From contig NZ_JAGIAG010000001.1 in assembly GCF_017744955.1 (NCBI RefSeq), forward strand, positions 930,001 to 994,000: a stretch of DNA of 64,000 nucleotides. The letters are read 5' to 3'. Every line of letters starts with the position of its first letter. Within the stretch, counting starts at the first letter, position 1. Shown here piece after piece: positions 55,758 to 64,000 of this stretch. Source of the DNA: Dokdonella sp. (GTDB lineage Bacteria > Pseudomonadota > Gammaproteobacteria > Xanthomonadales > Rhodanobacteraceae). A model generated the notes under the pieces. It had not been told where the DNA came from. It ran no database searches and saw only the letters and a program-made list of their open reading frames with translations. The position numbers and the translations under genes are program-made.

Positions 55758-57689
55758 GTGTGCGGTCTCGCCGGCTGCTGGGAGCCGCACGCAGGTCACG
55801 ATGCGGCCACGCTCGCATCGCGCGCGCGACGCATGGGCGAATCGCTGCGGCATCGCGGACCGGACGACGACGGCGTCTTCGTCGACGCGGCCGCCGGTCT
55901 GGCCCTGGCGCACCGGCGACTGGCTATCCTCGACTTGAGTCCGCTCGGGCATCAGCCGATGCAATCGGCCGACGCGCGCTGGGTGATCGTCTACAACGGG
56001 GAAATCTACAACTTCGCGGCGGTGCGCGAGATCCTGGTCGGGCGCGGGCACACTTTCCGCGGTCACTCCGATACCGAAGTCCTGCTCGCCTCGATCGTCG
56101 AATGGGGCCTGGAAGGCGCGCTCGCGCGCTGCGACGGCATGTTCGCGTTCGCGCTGTGGGACCGGAGCGAACGCCGGCTCTGGCTGGCGCGCGACCGGGT
56201 CGGCAAGAAGCCGCTCTACTACGGTCGATCGTCGCGCGGCCTGCTGTTCGGTTCCGAGCTGAAGGCGCTGCTCAGCCATCCCGATTTCGAACCGGAGATC
56301 GACGCCGACGCGCTCACGTCGCTGCTGCGCTACGACTACATCCCCGCGCCGCGCTCGATCTACCGCGAGGTGCGCAAGCTTTCCGCCGGCCACTGCGTGT
56401 GCTTCGACGAGGCGGCGCTGCGCGCGTCGGACTGGCCGGTTCCGCACGCGTTCTGGGATGCGCAGGCGCACATCCGCACGGCATCCGCGCAGCGGTTCCG
56501 CGGTGGCGAAAGCGAGGCGCTGGAGCAACTGGACGCGCATCTGCGCGACGCCGTGCGCCTGCGCCTGCACGCGGACGTGCCGGTCGGCCTGTTCCTGTCC
56601 GGAGGAACCGATTCCTCCCTCGTCGCCGCGCTCGCGCAGCGCGAAAGCGCGCAGGCGGTGCGCAGCTTCACCATCGTGTTCACCGATCGCTACGACGTCG
56701 ACGGCGTCTATGCACGCAAGATCGCGGCTCATCTCGGCACGGCGCACACCGAGTTTCCGGTCGGCGGCGCCGACGCGCTCGCCGTGGTACCGCGGCTGCC
56801 GGAGATCTATGACGAGCCGTTCGCCGACGTGTCGATGATTCCGAGCGTGCTGGTCGCCGAACTGGCGCGCACGCAGGTCACCGTTGCGCTGTCCGGCGAC
56901 GGCGGCGACGAGCTGTTCTTCGGCTACGCGCGCTATCTGCGCGCGTTGCGCAACTGGCGCTGGCACGCGTGGCTGCCGGCCGCGCCGCGACGGGCGCTCG
57001 GGCGCTGGCTGATGCGCGGCGATCTGGAGACGGCGCGCACCGGCGGCTCGCGCACGATCGGCATGGAATTGGCGGCGGAAGGCATCGACGGCATCTATCT
57101 CAATCGCATCAGCCGCTGGCGCGCGCCGCTGCGCGTCGTGCGCGGCGCAAAGGAGCCGACCACCGCGTACACCGCGTATCCGCTCGCCGATACCGATCTC
57201 TCCCCGGCCGAACGCATGATGAGTCTGGATTTTCTCTGCTACCTGCCGGAAGACATCCTGGTCAAACTCGACCGCAGCGGCATGTCGGCGGGTCTCGAGG
57301 CGCGTTCGCCACTGCTCGATTCGCGCGTCGCGGAATTCGCCTGGTCGTTGCCGGATGCGCTGCGCGTGCGCGAGAGCGAACCGAAGCATCTGCTGAAGGC
57401 GTTGCTGCGCCGCTACCTGCCGGAGGAGCTGGTCGATCGCCCGAAGGCCGGCTTCGGCGCGCCGGTGGGGTCGTGGTTGAGCGGACCGTTGCGCGAATGG
57501 GCCGACGACCTGCTGTCGGAAGATCGCCTGCGCCGCGATAATCTGCTGGATGCGTCGTCGGTATCGCGGCGCTGGAACGCGTTCAAGCACGGCGAGCGCA
57601 AATGGCATACGCATCTGTGGAGCATCGTGATGTTGCAGAGCTGGCTGGGTTGGCAGCGCGATTTCCGCGCCGCACGGAGGCAGGCGTGA
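55758..57689 (+). CDS. asnB: Asparagine synthetase (glutamine-hydrolysing)
   Basis: The 643-residue product starts GTG-TGC, so Cys2 is the N-terminal glutaminase nucleophile (MCGLAGCW). The glutaminase domain has RRLAILDLSPLGHQPM and YNGEIYNF. The synthetase domain has the PP-loop LSGGTDSSLVAAL and SGDGGDELFFGYARY. It makes asparagine from aspartate, glutamine and ATP; some relatives amidate surface polysaccharides. The start abuts the gspF stop, so it may be co-transcribed with the secretion genes. Confidence 0.93.
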   Translation: MCGLAGCWEPHAGHDAATLASRARRMGESLRHRGPDDDGVFVDAAAGLALAHRRLAILDLSPLGHQPMQSADARWVIVYNGEIYNFAAVREILVGRGHTFRGHSDTEVLLASIVEWGLEGALARCDGMFAFALWDRSERRLWLARDRVGKKPLYYGRSSRGLLFGSELKALLSHPDFEPEIDADALTSLLRYDYIPAPRSIYREVRKLSAGHCVCFDEAALRASDWPVPHAFWDAQAHIRTASAQRFRGGESEALEQLDAHLRDAVRLRLHADVPVGLFLSGGTDSSLVAALAQRESAQAVRSFTIVFTDRYDVDGVYARKIAAHLGTAHTEFPVGGADALAVVPRLPEIYDEPFADVSMIPSVLVAELARTQVTVALSGDGGDELFFGYARYLRALRNWRWHAWLPAAPRRALGRWLMRGDLETARTGGSRTIGMELAAEGIDGIYLNRISRWRAPLRVVRGAKEPTTAYTAYPLADTDLSPAERMMSLDFLCYLPEDILVKLDRSGMSAGLEARSPLLDSRVAEFAWSLPDALRVRESEPKHLLKALLRRYLPEELVDRPKAGFGAPVGSWLSGPLREWADDLLSEDRLRRDNLLDASSVSRRWNAFKHGERKWHTHLWSIVMLQSWLGWQRDFRAARRQA

Positions 57690-57720
57690 TCTTCCCGCGT
57701 ACGACGGCGGGGCTGCGCGC

Positions 57721-58458
57721 GTGATCCGCTTCGATCAGGTCGCCAAGCGCTACGCATCGGGCCAGGACGCGCTGGCCGATCTCAGCTTCGAGATCGGCGC
57801 CGGCGAAATGGTCTTCGTGACCGGACATTCGGGTGCCGGCAAGAGCACGTTGTTGAAGCTGATCGGCCTGGTCGAGCGGCCGACGCGCGGGCAGATCGTG
57901 GTCAACCACGCCGATCTCGCGCGCGTGCGGCGCGGCGGCATCGCGCAGGCGCGGCGCGGCATCGGCATGGTGTTCCAGGATCACCGGCTGCTGATGGACC
58001 GCACCGTGTTCGACAACGTCGCCCTGCCGCTGCTGATCGCCGGCACGGCGCGCGAGGAGATCGGCAAGCGCGTGCGCGCGGCGCTGGACAAGGTGGGCCT
58101 GCTGGCGAAGGAGAAGGCGGCGCCGGTGACGTTGTCCTCGGGCGAGCAGCAGCGCGTCGGCATCGCGCGCGCGATCGTCGCCAAGCCGCCGGTGATCATC
58201 GCCGACGAGCCGACCGGCAACCTCGATCCGCAGTTGTCGGCGGAGATCATGGGCCTGTTCGCCGAGTTCGGCCAGGTGGGCACGACGGTGCTGATCGCCA
58301 GCCACGACCTGATGCTCGTGCGCCGGCTCGGCAAGCGCGTCCTGGTGCTCGATCACGGCCGCCTGATCGACGACTTCCGGCCCGAGTCGAGCCGGACCGG
58401 CGCGAGCCGCGTCGAGTCGAGTCGCCCTGAATCGGGCCGGCCAGGGCAGGACGCATGA
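57721..58458 (+). CDS. ftsE: Cell division ABC transporter ATP-binding protein FtsE
   Basis: The 245-residue ATPase has Walker A ([14 protein letters not shown]), Q-loop (FQDHRLL), signature [15 protein letters not shown] and Walker B ([12 protein letters not shown]). FtsEX links septal peptidoglycan hydrolysis to division. The last 28 residues, [20 protein letters not shown], form a Ser/Arg/Glu repeat tail that goes beyond the typical about 220-residue FtsE. It starts GTG and overlaps ftsX (ATGA). Confidence 0.94.
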   Translation: MIRFDQVAKRYASGQDALADLSFEIGAGEMVFVTGHSGAGKSTLLKLIGLVERPTRGQIVVNHADLARVRRGGIAQARRGIGMVFQDHRLLMDRTVFDNVALPLLIAGTAREEIGKRVRAALDKVGLLAKEKAAPVTLSSGEQQRVGIARAIVAKPPVIIADEPTGNLDPQLSAEIMGLFAEFGQVGTTVLIASHDLMLVRRLGKRVLVLDHGRLIDDFRPESSRTGASRVESSRPESGRPGQDA

Positions 58459-59462
58459 GCCGCCAGGCCGAACGCAACGTGCGGCGCCAGGCGCCGGCGC
58501 CGAAGGTCGCGGCGGAGCCGCGGCGTGCGCGCGTGCCTTGGCGCGCGCGCCTCGCCGCCTGGCGCGACCAGCACCTCTACAGCTTCTTCTCCAGTCTCGG
58601 CCGGCTCGCCGCGCGGCCGTGGGCGAACGCGCTGACCGTGCTCGTGCTCGGCTTCGCGCTGGCGTTGCCGCTGATGTTCTATCTGTTGTTCGACAACGCG
58701 CGCGATCTCGCCGGCGGACTGCGCGAGGCGCGTGAAGTCACGGTGTTCCTGCAGCCGGCGATCGACGGCAAGGGCGCGGTCGCGCTCGCCGCGGAATTGC
58801 GTGCGCGCGCCGACGTCGCCGACGTGCTGATCCGCACGCCCGAGGAAGGCTTGGCCGAGTTCCGGCAGCTGTCCGGGTTCGGCGAGGCGCTCGACGCGCT
58901 GCATGCCAATCCGCTGCCGACCGTGCTGGTCGTCACGCCGGGCGCGCAGTCGGATCTCGACGCGCCCCCCCTGCTGGCGGACCTGAAGGCCGATCGGCGC
59001 GTCGATCTGGTGCAGTACGATGCGACCTGGCGTCGTAAACTTTCCGACATTCTCCACTTCGGCGAACGCATCGTCGCGGTGATCGCGGCGCTGCTGGCGC
59101 TGGCGACTCTGCTGGTGATCGGCAACACGGTGCGCATGGACATCCAGGCTCGAACCGCCGAGATTTCGGTGATGCAATTGATCGGCGCCAGCGACGGCTT
59201 CGTACGGCGCCCGTTCCTGTACGCCGGCTTCTGGTACGGCCTGTTCGGCGGCATCTGCGCGCTGGCGATCGTGATCGCGATGGAGCTCGCGCTCGTCGCG
59301 CCGGCGCAGCGGGTGATCGAAAGCTACGGCGGCCGCTTCGCGCTGCACGGCGTCGGCGTGCTCGTCGCGCTGGCCGTGATCGGTGCCAGCGCGCTGCTCG
59401 GCTGGCTCGGCGCTTTCGTCGCGACGGCGCGCCATCTCGCCGCGGGGCAGCCGCAGGCATGA
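58455..59462 (+). CDS. ftsX: Cell division protein FtsX
   Basis: The 335-residue membrane partner of FtsE has a basic N-terminal tail, a first TM ([21 protein letters not shown]), a periplasmic domain ([21 protein letters not shown]) and three C-terminal TMs with the FtsX motif [32 protein letters not shown] overlaps join it to ftsE upstream and to the response-regulator gene downstream. Confidence 0.94.
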   Translation: MSRQAERNVRRQAPAPKVAAEPRRARVPWRARLAAWRDQHLYSFFSSLGRLAARPWANALTVLVLGFALALPLMFYLLFDNARDLAGGLREAREVTVFLQPAIDGKGAVALAAELRARADVADVLIRTPEEGLAEFRQLSGFGEALDALHANPLPTVLVVTPGAQSDLDAPPLLADLKADRRVDLVQYDATWRRKLSDILHFGERIVAVIAALLALATLLVIGNTVRMDIQARTAEISVMQLIGASDGFVRRPFLYAGFWYGLFGGICALAIVIAMELALVAPAQRVIESYGGRFALHGVGVLVALAVIGASALLGWLGAFVATARHLAAGQPQA

Positions 59463-60298
59463 GCGAGCCGATCCGCCTGACGCGCCACATCAGCAGCGAT
59501 GCGCCGCGCGTGCTCGTCGTCGACGGCTCACGTGTCGTGCGCCAGTTGATCGAGCGCGTGCTGAAGACCGAATTGCCGAACGCGGTCGTGCTCGGCTGCG
59601 GCAGCGGCGAGGAGGCGCGCCGCGTGCTCGAGGACGGAGTCGTCGATCTGGTCACGACGGCGCTGCGCCTGCCGGACATGGACGGCCTGGAACTCGCGCG
59701 CCGTGTGCGTGCCGGCGCGACGCAGGCCTACATTCCGATCGTGGTCGTTTCCGGCGACGTGCAGGAGCGTCTGGTCGCGCGCAAGCTGTCCGACGACGTC
59801 ACCGACTACTTCGACAAGTCGCTCGGCTTCGAGGCGCTGGCCGCCTTCATCCACGGCTACGTGCGCCCGACCGCGACGGTCGACGGCGAGGTGCTGTACG
59901 TCGAGGACAGCCGAGTGGTCGCGTTGGCGACGACGCGCATGCTGGAGAAGTCCGGCTTCACGGTCGTGCACGTGCTCAGCGTCGAGGCCGCGCTCGAGCG
60001 CCTCGAAGGCGCCGCGGCGCTGCCCGATCTGGTCCTGACCGACGTCAACCTGAAGGGCGAACTCGGTGGCGGCGATCTGCTCGAGCGCATCCGCAACGGC
60101 TTCGGTCACGCCAAGGGCGAGCTGCCGGTGCTGGTGATGACCGGCGACGACAACCCGGCGAACCAGGCCGCGCTGCTGCGCGCCGGCGCGAACGACCTGG
60201 TGCACAAGCCGATCGAGGAGCGCCTGCTGGTGACCAAGCTGCAGTTCCAGCTGCGCGTGTCGCGCCGTCTGCGCGAGCGCGCGAGGGCGCCGGCATGA
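59459..60298 (+). CDS. Two-receiver response regulator; first receiver lacks the phospho-Asp
   Basis: The 279-residue product consists of two CheY-like domains and no recognisable output domain. REC1 (about residues 17-130) reads [14 protein letters not shown] where [14 protein letters not shown] is expected, so the phospho-acceptor Asp is A68; the acidic pocket (VVDGS) is also altered. REC2 (about 143-265) keeps the acceptor D195 in [11 protein letters not shown] and the Lys in VHKPIEER. It probably works by protein contact. It lies between ftsX and ung with 4-base overlaps on both sides, so it is coupled to FtsX expression. Confidence 0.85.
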   Translation: MSEPIRLTRHISSDAPRVLVVDGSRVVRQLIERVLKTELPNAVVLGCGSGEEARRVLEDGVVDLVTTALRLPDMDGLELARRVRAGATQAYIPIVVVSGDVQERLVARKLSDDVTDYFDKSLGFEALAAFIHGYVRPTATVDGEVLYVEDSRVVALATTRMLEKSGFTVVHVLSVEAALERLEGAAALPDLVLTDVNLKGELGGGDLLERIRNGFGHAKGELPVLVMTGDDNPANQAALLRAGANDLVHKPIEERLLVTKLQFQLRVSRRLRERARAPA

Positions 60299-61002
60299 GC
60301 GAGGACCGGGTCAAGCTCGAGGCTTCGTGGAAGACGCGCGTCGGCGACTATTTCGAACGGCCGGAAATGCTCGCGCTGGCGGAATTCCTGCGCGCGCAGA
60401 AACGCGCCGGCAAGGTCATCTATCCACCCGGGCCGAAGATCTTCGCCGCGCTCGACACGACGCCGTTCGAGGCGGTCAAGGTCGTCATCCTCGGCCAGGA
60501 TCCGTATCACGGACCCGGCCAGGCGCACGGCCTGAGCTTCTCCGTGCCGCCCGGCGTGCCGCCGCCGCCGTCGCTGCTGAACATCTTCGCCGAGCTGCAG
60601 CGCGAACCCGGCATACCGCGGCCGGACCATGGCTGCCTGATTTCCTGGGCACGCCAGGGCGTACTCCTGCTGAATGCCGTGCTCACGGTCGAACGCGGTC
60701 AGGCCGGCTCGCATGCCGGCAAGGGCTGGGAAGGCTTCACCGATGCCTGCATCGACGCGCTGAACCGCGAGCGGGAGGGCCTGGTGTTCCTGCTCTGGGG
60801 CAGCTATGCCCAGCAGAAGGGCAAGCTGATCGATTCCCATCGCCATCGCGTGCTGAAGGCACCGCACCCGTCGCCGCTGTCGGCGCACCGCGGCTTCATC
60901 GGCTGCGGTCATTTCGCCCGCGCCAACGAGTACCTGCGCGCACAGGGGAAGGCGCCGATCGACTGGGCGCTGCCGCCGCGGAGCGAGCTGGAATTCGGCT
61001 GA
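60295..61002 (+). CDS. ung: Uracil-DNA glycosylase (family 1)
   Basis: The 235-residue enzyme removes uracil from DNA. The water-activating loop [20 protein letters not shown] (D69) and the Leu-intercalation motif [11 protein letters not shown] are intact, and [17 protein letters not shown] is typical. ATGA overlaps the preceding gene. Confidence 0.96.
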   Translation: MSEDRVKLEASWKTRVGDYFERPEMLALAEFLRAQKRAGKVIYPPGPKIFAALDTTPFEAVKVVILGQDPYHGPGQAHGLSFSVPPGVPPPPSLLNIFAELQREPGIPRPDHGCLISWARQGVLLLNAVLTVERGQAGSHAGKGWEGFTDACIDALNREREGLVFLLWGSYAQQKGKLIDSHRHRVLKAPHPSPLSAHRGFIGCGHFARANEYLRAQGKAPIDWALPPRSELEFG

Positions 61003-61123
61003 GACGCCGCCCCTTTCTTGCGGAAAATCCTTTTCCTGCAAAGGGTTGGACTTTGGATTCGAACCGTGAACGCTGCGTCGCCGCGGCTCACCGAAAAAAC
61101 ACGTGCAATTAACGAACTTTCGG

Positions 61124-61148
61124 GTACTATAACTGTCAGTACAGTTAT
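61124..61148. promoter_or_regulatory. Nested palindromes upstream of rpoH
   Basis: The perfect inverted repeat ATAACTGT-CAGT-ACAGTTAT occupies 61129-61148. An overlapping one, GTACT-N9-AGTAC, occupies 61124-61142. A TATAAC at 61128-61133 could be a -10 box with TGCAAT at 61104-61109 as -35 (18-base spacing). The palindromes would then cover the promoter, as a repressor operator does. Confidence 0.55.
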
Positions 61149-61185
61149 CCCCGAGCGCCGCAGCGCGCCGGAACTCTGTAGGCGT

Positions 61186-61212
61186 TTAGCACTCCAAGGA
61201 CCCGAGTGCTAG
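61186..61212 (+). promoter_or_regulatory. CIRCE element (HrcA operator) upstream of rpoH
   Basis: TTAGCACTC, nine bases, GAGTGCTAG. This matches the CIRCE consensus TTAGCACTC-N9-GAGTGCTAA at 17 of 18 positions with exact spacing. The element ends 26 bases before the rpoH ATG. CIRCE is bound by the HrcA repressor and normally controls groESL or dnaK operons. Confidence 0.9.
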
Positions 61213-61238
61213 CATGCCCAACCAGTCGGGAGTTCACT

Positions 61239-62099
61239 ATGAGTAATGCCCTGGTCGCCAACAATTTCCCGGTTCCGAGCGCTTTGGGTAGCCTCGAAGC
61301 CTATGTAAGTGCGGTTCACCAGATTCCAATGCTGACCCAAGAGGAAGAGCAGAATCTCGCACGCCGCTACACCGACGACTCCGACCTCGACGCCGCCAAG
61401 CAGATGGTGCTGGCGCACCTGCGTTTCGTGGTGCACGTCGCGCGTGGTTATTCCGGCTACGGGCTGCAGGTCGGCGATCTGATCCAGGAAGGCAACATCG
61501 GCCTGATGAAGGCGGTCAAGCGCTTCGATCCGAACCAGGGCGTGCGCCTGGTCTCGTTCGCCGTGCACTGGATTCGCGCTGAAATGCACGAGTTCATCCT
61601 GCGCAACTGGCGCATCGTCAAGGTCGCCACGACCAAGGCGCAGCGCAAGCTGTTCTTCAATCTGCGCAAGTCGAAGAAGCGCCTCGGTTGGATGAACGCG
61701 GAAGAGGTCAACACCGTCGCGCGCGAGCTCGGCGTTCCGGCCGCCACCGTGCTCGAGATGGAGGCCCGCTTGAACGGCCGCGACGTCGCCTTCGACTCGC
61801 CGGTCGACGCCGAGGAAGACGAGCGGCCGGCACCGTCGGCGTTCCTGATCGACCATGGCGCCGATCCGTACTACGCAGCGGAGACCGAGTCGGAGGAGGA
61901 ATCCAGCCTCGACACGCTGCAGCGCGGTCTGGTCAGGCTGGACGAACGCTCGCGCGACATCATCCAGCGCCGCTGGCTGCGCGACGGTGAGAAGGCCACG
62001 TTGCAGGAACTCGCCGACGAGTACGGCGTCTCCGCCGAGCGCATCCGCCAGATCGAGGCGAATGCGATGAAGAAGATGCGCGCGCTCTTCGTCGCCTGA
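61239..62099 (+). CDS. rpoH: Heat-shock sigma factor RpoH (sigma-32)
   Basis: The 286-residue product is a group 3 sigma factor. The RpoH-specific box QRKLFFNLR is at residues 135-143. Region 2 is [22 protein letters not shown] and region 4 has [28 protein letters not shown]. It directs transcription of chaperone and protease genes. The ATG at 61239 has GGGAG six bases upstream; an earlier in-frame ATG lies inside the CIRCE region and is unlikely. The 236-base leader/promoter carries CIRCE and other palindromes. Confidence 0.97.
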   Translation: MSNALVANNFPVPSALGSLEAYVSAVHQIPMLTQEEEQNLARRYTDDSDLDAAKQMVLAHLRFVVHVARGYSGYGLQVGDLIQEGNIGLMKAVKRFDPNQGVRLVSFAVHWIRAEMHEFILRNWRIVKVATTKAQRKLFFNLRKSKKRLGWMNAEEVNTVARELGVPAATVLEMEARLNGRDVAFDSPVDAEEDERPAPSAFLIDHGADPYYAAETESEEESSLDTLQRGLVRLDERSRDIIQRRWLRDGEKATLQELADEYGVSAERIRQIEANAMKKMRALFVA

Positions 62100-62157
62100 G
62101 GCCCACGGGGTTCGCAAGGGCCGCTGGCCTGCCGAACTCCTGGATCTTTGTACTTTT

Positions 62158-62197
62158 GGACACGGAAACGGCCCCGATCGGGGCCGTTTCCGTGTCC
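62158..62197. terminator. Perfect 40-bp palindrome downstream of rpoH
   Basis: The 20-base half beginning GGACACGGAAACGGCC is mirrored exactly, with GATC-type bases at the centre. It lies 59 bases after the rpoH stop. Flanking T-runs are weak (only TTGTCTGCTTCC follows), so it may be a terminator or a 3' stabilising stem. Confidence 0.7.
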
Positions 62198-62404
62198 GGT
62201 TGTCTGCTTCCAGGCAACCCGACCGCGCCCTCGCGGGACTCATGATCAACGGCCGTTCACCCAAATGGCCGTTTATACCGCCGCGCTGCGTCTATGAGTC
62301 TCGACCGCTGCGGCGGTTTGCGGGAGGGGTTGCCTGGCGTTCTCTCGATCGTTCGACTCCCCACGGGCGGGCGAGAGCTCCGAAGCATCAGGCGTCCCGA
62401 GAAA

Positions 62405-62438
62405 GGCCGCCTCCGGCACGAGCGAGCCGGAGGCGGCC
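62405..62438. repeat. Inverted repeat upstream of the CadC-like gene
   Basis: GGCCGCCTCCGGC and GCCGGAGGCGGCC (13-base perfect arms) flank an eight-base loop, ending 40 bases before the ATG of the next gene. The remaining intergenic sequence (62198-62404) shows no gene or promoter I can support. Confidence 0.6.
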
Positions 62439-62477
62439 CGACTCGCCAGTGCGCGAGGCGCGCGCTAACCTCGCCGG

Positions 62478-64000
62478 ATGACCGGTGAGGTTTACGAATT
62501 CGCAGCGTTCCGCTTCAACCCGTCCACGCGCGAGCTGTGGCGCGGCGACCAGCGCGTCGAGCTGCCCCGACGCACGTTCGAATGCATCGAGCATCTGATC
62601 GCGCACCGCGATCGCGCGGTCGGTCGCGACGAACTGGTCGAGGCGATCTTCGGCCGCTCGAACGTATCGGATGCGCAGCTCGGCCAGGTCGTCCTGCGCG
62701 CGCGCCGCGCACTCGACGACGACGGCAATGCGCAACGCACGATCCGCACCGTCGCCGGCTACGGCTATCGCTGGGTGGCCGACGTGCGCGTCGCCGCGGC
62801 GGCACCGGAATCCGCTGCCGAGACGATGCCGGCGGTCGAGCCGCCGGAACCGACGCCGGCGGCAGTCACGATCGCGGAAGCGCCGGCGCACTTGCCGCCG
62901 CCGTCGTCATCGCGGCCCCGACCGCGTCGCCGGCGGGTGCTCGCCGTCGCATCCGCCGTCGTGCTGCTGGCGACCGTCGCGGTGTCGCTGACGTGGCTGG
63001 CACGCCGCGCGCCGCCCGCCGATTCTCCGTCGCCGACCGCGCAACCCTTGCAGGCCGACAGCGTGGTCGTGCTGCCGCTGCAGGTCGACGGCCTGCGCGA
63101 CGACGCCTGGGTACGGCTCGGCGCGATGGACCTGGTCGCCGAACGCCTGCGCCAGGCGGGTTTTCGCGCGCCGACCAGCGAAAGCGTGCTGGCGCTGCTG
63201 AAATCGGAGCCGGAATCGAGCGCCGAGCCGCCGAACCTGCGCGCGACGACCGGAGCGCACCTGATCGTGCGCGGCAGCGCGAAGCGCGGCGCATCCGGCT
63301 GGCAGATCGAACTCGCCGCCGCACCCGAGCACGGCATCGCCGTGCCGGTGCGCTTCACCGGACGCGATGCGATGCAGGCGACGCGGGGCGCCGCCGACCT
63401 GCTGCTCGCCGCGCTCGGCCGCAACATGCCGTCGGAGAGCGAACGCGACCGGAGCCTGGATGAAACCCTGCAGCGCGCGCGTGCGGCGATGCTGGCGAAC
63501 GAACTCGACACCGCACGCGAAATCCTCACGGCATCGCCGGACCTCGCCGCTTCGTCGGCGCAGCTCGCTTATCGGCTCGCCCTGGTCGACTTCCGCGCCG
63601 GCCAACTCGATCGCGCCGAGGCCAGCCTCGATCAGATCCTGCGGCAGCCCGAAGCCGAACACGACGCCCACTTCCGTGCGCAGGTATTGACCGCACGCGG
63701 CGCGGTGCACGCGCGCCGCGGCGAGTTCGCCGACGGCGGGCGCGACTACGACGCGGCGGTCGCCTTGCTGACGCCGGAGAAAGATCCGCTCGAACTCGGC
63801 CAGGCCTTGATGGGGCGCGCCAACAGTCGCGTACCGGAACGTCGTTACGACGAGGCGCTGGCCGACTACGGCGCCGCGCGCACCGACCTGGAGCGCGCCG
63901 GCGATCCGCTCGGCATCGCGCGCGTCGACGCCAACCTCGGTCTGCTCGAACTGTTCCGCAGCCGTCCGGCCGCGGCGCTCGGCTACCTGCTGCCGGCGTC
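62478..64000 (+). CDS. CadC-like membrane regulator with winged HTH and TPR domain, partial
   Basis: The reading frame runs off the window after 507 codons. It starts MTGEVYEFAAFRFNPSTREL, an OmpR/PhoB-type winged helix over about residues 1-98 (RTIRTVAGYGYRWVADVRV is the wing end). An Ala/Pro linker is followed by a membrane helix near residues 154-172 (VLAVASAVVLLATVAVSLTW). The periplasmic part has a CadC-like alpha/beta segment (SVVVLPLQVDGLRDDAW) and TPR-like repeats (YRLALVDFRAGQLDRAEASLDQIL; ALADYGAARTDLERAGD). It is a membrane-embedded one-component transcription factor; the signal is unknown. Confidence 0.85.
   Translation, partial: MTGEVYEFAAFRFNPSTRELWRGDQRVELPRRTFECIEHLIAHRDRAVGRDELVEAIFGRSNVSDAQLGQVVLRARRALDDDGNAQRTIRTVAGYGYRWVADVRVAAAAPESAAETMPAVEPPEPTPAAVTIAEAPAHLPPPSSSRPRPRRRRVLAVASAVVLLATVAVSLTWLARRAPPADSPSPTAQPLQADSVVVLPLQVDGLRDDAWVRLGAMDLVAERLRQAGFRAPTSESVLALLKSEPESSAEPPNLRATTGAHLIVRGSAKRGASGWQIELAAAPEHGIAVPVRFTGRDAMQATRGAADLLLAALGRNMPSESERDRSLDETLQRARAAMLANELDTAREILTASPDLAASSAQLAYRLALVDFRAGQLDRAEASLDQILRQPEAEHDAHFRAQVLTARGAVHARRGEFADGGRDYDAAVALLTPEKDPLELGQALMGRANSRVPERRYDEALADYGAARTDLERAGDPLGIARVDANLGLLELFRSRPAAALGYLLPA

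Noticed and set aside
61124..61148. LexA (SOS) box at rpoH
   Set aside because: CTGT and ACAG are separated by 4 bases, not 8, so it does not fit the E. coli LexA operator. Kept as an unassigned palindrome.

Overview
The window is chromosomal DNA of a high-GC (roughly 68-70% by eye) gammaproteobacterium, most likely of the Lysobacterales/Xanthomonadales (Rhodanobacteraceae- or Xanthomonadaceae-like). Pointers are the rhlB / trxA-rho arrangement, ftsE-ftsX near rpoH, algZ-algR-hemC, DUF885, S9 and S53 peptidases, an RG-rich RhlB tail and an extended Rho. Genes are packed tightly, many with 4-base ATGA/GTGA overlaps. I saw no rRNA, tRNA, CRISPR array, insertion sequence or prophage.

Layout. 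0-6 kb: end of a membrane-protein operon (BatA-like tail, DUF4175-like protein, a second membrane protein) and a secreted DUF885 protein. 6-9.7 kb: tandem GT-C type membrane glycosyltransferases. 9.7-19.7 kb: LysR regulator with a divergent 70-residue protein, EamA permease, gamma carbonic anhydrase, DNA polymerase IV, small secreted proteins, exported PrxQ-type peroxiredoxin, a UDG-superfamily glycosylase, and a GNAT/hypothetical/VOC set downstream of an S9 peptidase. 19.7-26.6 kb: S9 peptidase, carboxylesterase, algZ-algR-hemC, DUF481 protein. 26.8-31.7 kb: an operon best matching the cytoplasmic sulfite dehydrogenase SoeABC. 31.7-36.8 kb: mpg, WYL regulator, patatin, an 80-bp tandem repeat and an S53 peptidase. 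36.8-41 kb: rho, trxA and divergent rhlB. 41-48.4 kb: Ser/Thr kinase with TPRs, ECF sigma factor and two secreted proteins (a delta-60-like protein and a metzincin) that share the C-terminal tag FRDGFD and an upstream element. 48.5-55.8 kb: gspC-gspD-gspE-[hydrolase-vapB-vapC]-gspF. 55.8-62.1 kb: asnB, ftsE, ftsX, a two-receiver regulator, ung, rpoH. The window ends inside a CadC-like wHTH/TPR regulator.

The most interesting signals are these. A near-perfect CIRCE element (HrcA operator) lies in the rpoH leader, suggesting that the HrcA repressor controls the heat-shock sigma factor. A REP-like repeat has been absorbed in frame into the SoeA coding sequence. The two FRDGFD-tailed secreted proteins have a common promoter/leader motif at nearly identical distance from their start codons, next to an ECF sigma factor and a kinase. 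A vapBC pair and a frameshifted hydrolase sit inside the type II secretion operon. The first receiver domain of the regulator encoded between ftsX and ung lacks its phospho-acceptor Asp.

All calls come from reading the sequence and from memory of protein families. No database search was run, so family assignments without a diagnostic motif are given lower confidence.
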